This document shows, in pieces, positions 1-5,630 of a DNA stretch of 64,000 nucleotides. The stretch is from Micromonospora parathelypteridis (GTDB lineage Bacteria; Actinomycetota; Actinomycetes; Mycobacteriales; Micromonosporaceae). Below the pieces are notes generated by a model. It was not told where the DNA came from. It saw only the letters and a program-made list of their open reading frames with translations, and did not search any database. The first letter of the stretch is position 1; the number at the start of each line of letters is the position of its first letter. The position numbers were made by a program, and so were the translations under genes. Where the stretch lies: the NCBI RefSeq assembly GCF_014201145.1, contig NZ_JACHDP010000001.1:2728001-2792000 (forward strand), in the 5' to 3' direction.

Positions 1-21
1 GCCAGCGAATTATTCGCTGGC
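1..21. terminator. Hairpin at left edge
   Basis: A perfect 9-bp stem (GCCAGCGAA / TTCGCTGGC) with a TTA loop. It could end transcription of a gene lying left of the window. No T-tract follows, so the direction is unknown. Confidence 0.35.
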
Positions 22-232
22 CCGATCGAACGTGGTCGGGAGGGACACTCGCACAACGCCTCCGGCGTTGGGTCGCAAGAACTTCAAAAGTCTTCGGCGA
101 AATGCCCTCCCGCACGGAGCATCTTGCGCCGTCCGGTTCCTGCCGTCAAGTACAGAGCGGCGGGTTTTCCACACTCACAGCGAAATCCCAGTTACACGGC
201 GGCTCTTCTCCCGCGACCCCGATCCGAGCAAA

Positions 233-309
233 TGATCCACTCCAGATCGCCGATGTGGCGGTGTCCCACTCACTCGGATACCGCCACGTCGGCGAAACGG
301 AGTCGATCA
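233..309. repeat. Dispersed palindromic repeat, copy A
   Basis: An imperfect 77-bp palindrome with two ~32-nt arms around an ~11-nt loop. The left arm opens TGATCCACTCCAG and continues GATCGCCGATGTGGCGGT; the right arm is its near reverse complement and ends GATCA. Five more copies lie at 3935, 36746, 55167, 56336 and 60750. It sits 50 bp past the thrC stop. Read as RNA it would fold into one long hairpin. Confidence 0.85.
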
Positions 310-358
310 ATCTCGCGGCGCCCAGTGACCCAGACCGACGCGACAGGCGCGGGCGGGG

Positions 359-1645
359 TCAGCCGAGGAGACCGGCGTCGCGGGCGGCCCGCAGCGAGGG
401 CTTGATGTGGTGGGTCGGCCCGACCTGGCCCGCCACCGCGTCGATGGTCTTCAGTCCTTCGCCGGTGTTGAACACGACGGTCTCCGCCGTCGGGTCGAGC
501 CGACCGGACTCGACCAGCTTGCGCAACACCGCGACGGTCACCCCGCCGGCGGTCTCGGCGAAGACACCGGTGGTGCGGGCCAGATCGCGGATGCCGGCGC
601 GGATCTCGTCGTCGTCGACGTACTCCATCCAGCCACCGGTACGGCGGACCGCCTCCAGGGCGTAGAGGCCGGCGGCCGGGTCGCCGATGTTGAGCGACTT
701 GGCGATGCCGGTGGGCTTGACCGGGGTGATCGTGTCGGTGTCGGCGTGCAGAGCGGTGGCGATCGGGTTGCAGCCGGCCGACTGGGCTCCGAAGACCTTC
801 CAGCCGCCGGCCGGGGCCTCGACCAGGCCGATCTCCACCAGCTCGGAGAACGCCTTGTCAATCTTGGTGAGCAGCTCGCCACTGGCCATCGGGATGACCA
901 CCTGCGCCGGGATCCGCCAACCGAGCTGCTCGGCCACCTCGTAGCCGAGCGTCTTGGAGCCCTCCGCGTAGTACGGCCGGACGTTCACGTTGACGAACGC
1001 GGTGTCCTCGAATTCGTCGGTCTCCACCAGCTCCCCGCACAGCCGGTTGACGTCGTCGTACGAGCCGTCGATGGCGACCAGCTCGCCGCCGTAGACGGCG
1101 GTGGTGATGACCTTGCCCTGTTCCAGGTCGCTGGGGATGAAGACCACCGAGGGCACCCCGGCGCGGGCGGCGTGCGCGGCCACCGAGTTGGCGAGGTTGC
1201 CGGTCGACGCGCAGGCGAAGCGGGTGAAGCCGAGCGCCTTCGCGGCGGTGAGCGCCACCGAGACGACGCGGTCCTTGAACGAGTGGGTGGGGTTGGCGCT
1301 GTCGTCCTTGACCCAGAGCGGCGCGGTGATGCCCAACTCGGCGGCGAGGTGCGGAGCCGCCACCAGCGGGGTCAGCCCCGGGTCGAGGGTGACCCGGCTG
1401 GCCGGGTCCTGACCGGCGGGGAGCAGTGCTGCGTACCGCCAGATGTTCTTCGGGCCGGCCTCGATCTGCTCGCGGGTGACGGTGGCCAGTGCGGCGGTGT
1501 CGTAGTCGACCTCCAGCGGGCCGAAACACTCGTAGCAGGCGTGCTGGGCAGCGAGCGGGTACCGGGCCGAACAGGCGCGACAGACCAGGGCGCGGGCGGG
1601 GCTGGCGGAGGTGTCGATGCCGGAGGCGGCGAGCGTCGACGTCAT
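359..1645 (-). CDS. thrC: Threonine synthase
   Basis: PLP enzyme converting O-phosphohomoserine to threonine and phosphate, the last step of threonine synthesis in the cytoplasm. The 428-residue length is normal for the actinobacterial form. An N-terminal zinc-ribbon-like segment has CxxC pairs at residues 22-25 and 37-40. The PLP lysine is Lys124 in the PTHSFKDR motif, and a GNLANS-type phosphate loop follows. The ATG start at 1645 has a GAGAGGA ribosome site. That site lies in the 3' strand of stem P1 of a SAM-I-like riboswitch, so translation is probably lowered when S-adenosylmethionine is high. This fits the branch point, because phosphohomoserine feeds both threonine and methionine. It is transcribed alone here. 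Confidence 0.95.
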   Translation of the reverse strand: MTSTLAASGIDTSASPARALVCRACSARYPLAAQHACYECFGPLEVDYDTAALATVTREQIEAGPKNIWRYAALLPAGQDPASRVTLDPGLTPLVAAPHLAAELGITAPLWVKDDSANPTHSFKDRVVSVALTAAKALGFTRFACASTGNLANSVAAHAARAGVPSVVFIPSDLEQGKVITTAVYGGELVAIDGSYDDVNRLCGELVETDEFEDTAFVNVNVRPYYAEGSKTLGYEVAEQLGWRIPAQVVIPMASGELLTKIDKAFSELVEIGLVEAPAGGWKVFGAQSAGCNPIATALHADTDTITPVKPTGIAKSLNIGDPAAGLYALEAVRRTGGWMEYVDDDEIRAGIRDLARTTGVFAETAGGVTVAVLRKLVESGRLDPTAETVVFNTGEGLKTIDAVAGQVGPTHHIKPSLRAARDAGLLG

Positions 1646-1654
1646 GTCGAGAGT

Positions 1655-1790
1655 CCTCTCATCTTTCCCCGCATCGCACGGTGCGGCGGGGACGGAATTG
1701 GCACCTGCCCCGCGGGTCGCTCAGCGGTGAGCGCGCGGGGTGGTTGCCGGGGCGTCGTCGGGCCGTATCCCTCAGCCCCTCTGGATGAGG
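1655..1790 (-). promoter_or_regulatory. SAM-I (S-box) riboswitch ahead of thrC
   Basis: On the minus strand the leader shows the S-box core: CTCATCCAGAG, then GAGGGATACGGCCC, then CCGGCAACC, closed by GATGAG. The outer P1 stem pairs CTCATC (1784-1789) with GATGAG (1658-1663). The GAGAGGA ribosome site of thrC is continuous with the 3' P1 strand. No separate terminator is seen between it and the start codon, which argues for control of translation. SAM-I aptamers are well known upstream of sulfur and methionine genes; the thrC linkage and the mechanism are inference from position. Confidence 0.82.
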
Positions 1791-1858
1791 TATGCAGTTG
1801 TGACGTCGAGTCTAGGCAAAGCCGAGCGCGGCCTCCACCGCGGATCCCAGTGAGTGGG

Positions 1859-2827
1859 TCAGCGGGCGCTGACCGCCACGGGGTCGATCACTGCGATCTG
1901 GTCCGTGACCGCGGTCGTCTGCGGCAGGGACGAGGGCCGGGTCCGCGCCCTGGTGGCGAGGTTCGCGGCGACCAGCGCGGCGATCGTGATGGCGGCGCCG
2001 ACCAGTTCGACGGGCTCCGGGCGGTAGCCCCGGGCGATCTGCACCGCGAAGGTGGTCACCGGGACCAGGTTCATGAACAGCGCGGCGTTGGCGGCACCGA
2101 GCCGCTGCACGCCGGTGTTCCAGGCCAGGACCGCGACCACGGCGCCCACGATCACGGCGTACGCCAGTTGCGGCGCGACCGCCGCGAGGTCGGCGGCGGC
2201 CGGCGCGTGCTGCCAGCCGACGGCGTCGGCGCCGATGCTCGCGGCCAGCATGGCGGCCGTGCCGGCGAGCGCGGTCAGGGTGGTGAAGCGCAGCGGCGAC
2301 CAGCCGCCGAACCGGCTGGCACCGTGCGTGTAGATGCCCCAGCCGAGCACCGCGCCGATCATCATCAGGCCGCCGAGACCGAACTGGCCAAGCCCGGCCA
2401 GGCTCCCGCGGGTGATCACCAGGCCGACGCCGAGGAGCGCCACCAGGGAGAGGGCCAGCAGGAGCGGCTTCGGCCGTACGCCGTCACGGGCCCAGCGGAC
2501 CAGCTGGGTGATCACCGGGGTGGTGGCCACGAAGAGGGAGATCTGCTGGGGGGCGGCGTGTTCGAGCGCCAGGTTGGTGAGCAGGTTGAAGCCGGCAAAG
2601 CCGACCACGCCGAGCACCACGATCTCGACGGCCCGACCGCCGGGCCGCAGCGCGCCGGAGCCCTCGCGGAACAGCAGAATGGCGACGAGGATGACGGCGG
2701 CGAGCAGGTAGCGAGCGGTGGTCAGGTTGAGCGGGTCGATCCGGGTCAGGGCACTGGCCAGGACCGGGAACATCACGCCCCAACCGAGCACGGCGAGCAG
2801 CGGATAGGCGGCGGCGCGGGATCGCAT
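1859..2827 (-). CDS. DMT-superfamily (EamA) transporter
   Basis: A 322-residue membrane protein of the drug/metabolite transporter superfamily, with about ten hydrophobic segments arranged as two EamA repeats. It probably exports a small metabolite or drug; the substrate cannot be read from sequence. The ATG at 2827 is preferred over TTG at 2839 because GGAG lies eight bases before it. It is transcribed away from the ArsR-type gene at 2919, and two identical-arm operators lie between them. Repression by that regulator, with relief by the exported compound, is the likely control. Confidence 0.85.
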   Translation of the reverse strand: MRSRAAAYPLLAVLGWGVMFPVLASALTRIDPLNLTTARYLLAAVILVAILLFREGSGALRPGGRAVEIVVLGVVGFAGFNLLTNLALEHAAPQQISLFVATTPVITQLVRWARDGVRPKPLLLALSLVALLGVGLVITRGSLAGLGQFGLGGLMMIGAVLGWGIYTHGASRFGGWSPLRFTTLTALAGTAAMLAASIGADAVGWQHAPAAADLAAVAPQLAYAVIVGAVVAVLAWNTGVQRLGAANAALFMNLVPVTTFAVQIARGYRPEPVELVGAAITIAALVAANLATRARTRPSSLPQTTAVTDQIAVIDPVAVSAR

Positions 2828-2840
2828 CGTCAGCTCCAAT

Positions 2841-2900
2841 GTTCGAGTATCGTCGAACCAACGACACCGACCCTAGGGTGTTGTTCGATGATTGTCGAAC
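2841..2900. promoter_or_regulatory. Twin operators between DMT transporter and ArsR gene
   Basis: Two copies of the inverted repeat GTTCGA-N6-TCGAAC, at 2841-2858 and 2883-2900. Their starts are 42 bp apart, about four helical turns, so both would face the same side of the DNA. They fill the short space between the two divergent genes and must overlap both promoters. The obvious ligand is the ArsR-family protein encoded at 2919. Confidence 0.75.
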
Positions 2901-2918
2901 AAGGGTTACACTGGTCAC

Positions 2919-3224
2919 ATGGAACCGCACGAACCCGACCTGACCGACATACCGGTCACCACCGTGTTGGCCGCACTCGCCGACGACGTGCGGCTACAGA
3001 TCGTCCGGGCACTCGCCGAGGGCGGTGAATCCGCCTGCGGCAGCTTCGACTTCGGCGTCTCCAAGGCGACCCGCAGCCACCACCTCAAGGTGCTGCGCGA
3101 GGCGGGCTTGACCCGCACCCGGGCTGCCGGCACCAGTCGCCTGGTCCGGCTCCGCCGCGACGAGGTGGACCGCCTCTACCCCGGCCTGCTGGACGCGGTC
3201 CTCAGCACCCGTATGCCAGCCTGA
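2919..3224 (+). CDS. ArsR-family winged-helix regulator
   Basis: A 101-residue protein that is almost entirely one winged-helix DNA-binding domain, with recognition-helix region SKATRSHHLKVLREAGL. No metal-binding ELCVCDL-type cysteine motif is seen; only one cysteine is present (ACGSF), so metal sensing is unlikely. The ATG at 2919 is preferred to the upstream TTG at 2892, which lies inside an operator. The second GTTCGA-N6-TCGAAC copy ends 18 bp before the start, implying autorepression as well as control of the divergent DMT exporter. Confidence 0.85.
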   Translation: MEPHEPDLTDIPVTTVLAALADDVRLQIVRALAEGGESACGSFDFGVSKATRSHHLKVLREAGLTRTRAAGTSRLVRLRRDEVDRLYPGLLDAVLSTRMPA

Positions 3225-3256
3225 CGCCCAGCTGGCGGCCGGCCGCCAGCTGGGCG
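3225..3256. terminator. Perfect 32-bp palindrome after arsR-type gene
   Basis: Immediately after the stop codon (3222-3224) there is a perfect palindrome with 16-nt arms starting CGCCCAGCTGGCGGCC. No T-tract follows, as is common for actinobacterial terminators. It lies downstream of both convergent genes and may act in both directions. Confidence 0.65.
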
Positions 3257-3300
3257 GACCGGTACACCCGCACCCCGCCCGGCGCGCCGACGCCGACCGG

Positions 3301-3342
3301 GCGCGTCGCCGGAACCGCCTCGTCGAGGCTCCGGCGACGCGC
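3301..3342 (-). terminator. Terminator of the doxX gene
   Basis: A perfect 13-bp stem (GCGCGTCGCCGGA with its complement) and a 16-nt loop, 14 bp beyond the doxX stop at 3356. Placed correctly for rho-independent-like termination of the minus-strand gene. Confidence 0.6.
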
Positions 3343-3355
3343 GGTACGTGTGCGG

Positions 3356-3805
3356 TCAGACGACCATCGAGGTCGGTTCGGCAACTGATGCCGGCGGAGT
3401 TTCGGCGCGACGCCGGGCGAGCAGCGTGTCGAGCGCCCATGCGCCCGGGCCCAGGGCCGCGATCAGCAGAAACGACCAGCAGAAGAGCGCCGACAGCTCA
3501 CCGCCGTTGTGCAGCGGCAGCAGATCCTCCGGCTGGTGTACGACGAAGTAGGCGTACGCCATCGAGCCGGAGGCGAGGATTGCGGCGGGTCGAGTGAAGA
3601 GCCCGGCCAACACCAACGCGCCGCAGAGCAGTTGGATCAGCGCGGCCCACCAGCCCGGCCAGGTGCCGAACGGTATCGCCGTGCCGGTCATCGGGTTGCC
3701 GCCGAACAACCCGAAGATCGAGGACAGGCCGTGCAGTGTGAACAGCAGGCCGGTCACGATGCGGAACAGGGACAGGGTCGGCCCGCCGAGCCGAGAGACG
3801 TTCAT
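3356..3805 (-). CDS. DoxX family membrane protein
   Basis: A 149-residue protein with four predicted membrane helices and the DoxX signature region near the N-terminus (LFRIVTGLLFTLHGLSSIF). DoxX proteins are often linked to thiol or oxidative stress, but the biochemical role here is unknown. The ATG at 3805 is chosen because GGAGG lies just upstream; the open frame extends 19 codons further without a comparable signal. It appears monocistronic, with its own hairpin downstream and dispersed repeat copy B further upstream. Confidence 0.85.
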   Translation of the reverse strand: MNVSRLGGPTLSLFRIVTGLLFTLHGLSSIFGLFGGNPMTGTAIPFGTWPGWWAALIQLLCGALVLAGLFTRPAAILASGSMAYAYFVVHQPEDLLPLHNGGELSALFCWSFLLIAALGPGAWALDTLLARRRAETPPASVAEPTSMVV

Positions 3806-3934
3806 GGAGACCTCCATCGATGGGAGTGAATGGATCCCATCAATGGTGAGGTATAGGGACATCGATGGTTACAAGTTCCTTGTCAATGGGAAGATCCGTG
3901 GTGGAAACGATGCGGGACTCCGCGCGATGGCGCA

Positions 3935-4007
3935 TGATCCACTCCATGTCGCCGATGTTGTGGTGTCCAAGTCGCCGGATACAGCGATGTCGGCATGGAG
4001 TGGATCA
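3935..4007. repeat. Dispersed palindromic repeat, copy B
   Basis: A 73-bp member of the TGATC...GATCA palindrome family. Its left arm carries ATGTCGCCGATGTTGTGGT, and its right arm is a few bases shorter than in other copies. It lies in the 292-bp gap between doxX and the DUF4232 lipoprotein, 91 bp before the latter's start. Confidence 0.8.
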
Positions 4008-4097
4008 CCAGAACGCAATGCGTGAGCGGGGTGGCCGGAGGTCGGATGGTCTGGAGGCGGGCGGCAGCGAGACGGCGGCGTAGGCGAGGATCAACGG

Positions 4098-4769
4098 ATG
4101 ATTTCCCGCAACACCGCAGCAGGGCGACGGGTCAGCGCACTGGTCGCCGCGGCTCTCGTCCTCGGCGCCTGCACTGATGACCATCGGGGTCAGGGCGGAG
4201 ATCCCCCGTACCCGCCGCCGACCGCGCCGAGTCTCAGCCCGTCGAGCGTCGACCCGTGTCCGGCGTCCGGCGTTCAGATCCGGTCGACCGGCGGGGACGC
4301 CGCGATGGGCCTGCGCGCCCTCGGCATCGAGCTGATCAACTGCGGCGACCAGCCCTACGAGCTCAACGGGTACCCGGTGCTGCACGTGTTCGACGAGCAG
4401 CGTGAACCGATCATGTTGCGCGTGGTCAACGGCGCCAAGGAGATCACCTCGGGTTTCGACCAACCGCCACGAAAGGTCACCCTCGCCGCAGGCGAGCGGG
4501 CCACCGCCGTGGTGCTCTGGCGCAACCTGGTCACCGATTCGACAGTGGTGGCCACCAACGGCGAGTACCTGACGGTGGCGCCGTCTGCCGGGCAGCCGGC
4601 CGACGAGGTCGATCCGGACGGGCCGATCGACCTCGGCAACACCGGCCGAATCGGTGTCAGCGCCTGGAAGAAGGCCGACCCGTCCACGCCGACGCCGACG
4701 CGACCGGCCCCACCACCGGCCCCGAGCGCGGTGCCGTCCTCGGTGAGCCCACCCGACGGCCGCCTATGA
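4098..4769 (+). CDS. DUF4232 lipoprotein
   Basis: A 223-residue exported protein. A signal peptide ends in the lipobox LGAC (Cys about residue 25), followed by a Pro/Ser-rich linker, a DUF4232-like beta domain (residues about 50-195) and a Pro-rich C-terminal tail. DUF4232 proteins are common surface lipoproteins of actinomycetes with no established activity. The ATG at 4098 has GAGGA eight bases upstream. Its last six bases overlap the convergent permease gene. Confidence 0.85.
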   Translation: MISRNTAAGRRVSALVAAALVLGACTDDHRGQGGDPPYPPPTAPSLSPSSVDPCPASGVQIRSTGGDAAMGLRALGIELINCGDQPYELNGYPVLHVFDEQREPIMLRVVNGAKEITSGFDQPPRKVTLAAGERATAVVLWRNLVTDSTVVATNGEYLTVAPSAGQPADEVDPDGPIDLGNTGRIGVSAWKKADPSTPTPTRPAPPPAPSAVPSSVSPPDGRL

Positions 4770-5630
4770 GGTGATGTCCTTGCGGGTGAAGCGCCAGAAC
4801 GCCAACCCCCAGAACAGCGTCGCGTAGCTGATCGCCGAGATGCAGCCGCGCACCACGTCGTCGGTCTGCACCGGGGTCGAGAGCAACCCCAGCCAGGCGG
4901 TGCTGAAGTGGGTGGGCAGGAAGTCGCGCAGCGCGCCCAGGGCGGTGATCTGGTCCAGGATGCTGGACAGGATCCAGAGCAGCACCGCGCCGCCGACCGC
5001 GCCGAGCGCGGCGTCCGTGGTCACCGACAGCAGGAACGCCAGCCCGGCCACCACCAGCAGTACGACCGCCAGGTAGCCGAGCACGGCCAGCAACCGGAAC
5101 AGCCCCTCGGTGGGTTCCAACTCTGCGGCGACCGTGCTGCGTAGGGGCGACCAGCCATAGCGCAGGGTGCCGGCCAGCAGCGCGGTGCCCGCCAACAAGA
5201 GCAGGGCCAGTCCCGAGTACGCGAGCGCGACCACCAGCTTCACCGTCAGCAAACGGGCCCGGGGCACCGGGATCGCCAGCAGGTACCGCAGGCTGCCCCA
5301 GCTCGCCTCGCTGGCCACCGTGTCGCCACAGAACAGCGCGACGACCACCACCAGCAGGAACGACGCCGATACGAAGATCGAGAACAGGGTGAAGTTGAGC
5401 CCGCCCGAGGTGGCCAACTCGACCAGGCTGGCGAACTCGTTGCGGCCGTTGTCGTCGTCGCCGCCCGAGTCGAACTGGAAGGCGATCAGGATGATCAGCG
5501 GCAGCAGCACCATGAACCCGAGCGCCAACTGGGTTCGCCGTCGGGACGCCTGCCGACGGAACTCCGCCGCGAACGGCATCGTGGCCGACGGCCGGTAGCC
5601 CCGGGCCTCACCCGCGCCAGTAACAGCCAT
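4764..5630 (-). CDS. ABC transporter permease
   Basis: A 288-residue integral membrane protein of the ABC-2 type, with about six hydrophobic segments. It opens with a cytoplasmic stretch and a first helix near residues 35-52. An extracytoplasmic loop rich in Asp/Gly (DSGGDDDNGRNEF) follows. The ATG at 5630 overlaps the stop of the upstream ATPase-hydrolase gene as TGATG, so translation is coupled; a GTG three bases earlier is an alternative. It is the natural membrane partner of the ATPase domain encoded just upstream. Confidence 0.85.
   Translation of the reverse strand: MAVTGAGEARGYRPSATMPFAAEFRRQASRRRTQLALGFMVLLPLIILIAFQFDSGGDDDNGRNEFASLVELATSGGLNFTLFSIFVSASFLLVVVVALFCGDTVASEASWGSLRYLLAIPVPRARLLTVKLVVALAYSGLALLLLAGTALLAGTLRYGWSPLRSTVAAELEPTEGLFRLLAVLGYLAVVLLVVAGLAFLLSVTTDAALGAVGGAVLLWILSSILDQITALGALRDFLPTHFSTAWLGLLSTPVQTDDVVRGCISAISYATLFWGLAFWRFTRKDITS

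Larger units (their letters stand above)
1..358. other. Non-coding region downstream of thrC
   Basis: No convincing gene: the open frames here are short, start poorly and run into palindromic repeat copy A. It holds the edge hairpin, a second small hairpin at 54-70 (CAACGCC/GGCGTTG) and the ~77-bp dispersed palindrome at 233-309. The remainder shows nothing I can name. Confidence 0.6.

Noticed and set aside
102..665. Short plus-strand frames at the left edge
   Set aside because: They run through the palindromic repeat and into antisense of thrC; no ribosome sites or domains.
407..3028. An 873-codon open frame antisense to threonine synthase and the DMT gene
   Set aside because: High GC keeps antisense frames open; composition is Gly/Arg/Asp-rich without domains, and the opposite strand has clear genes.
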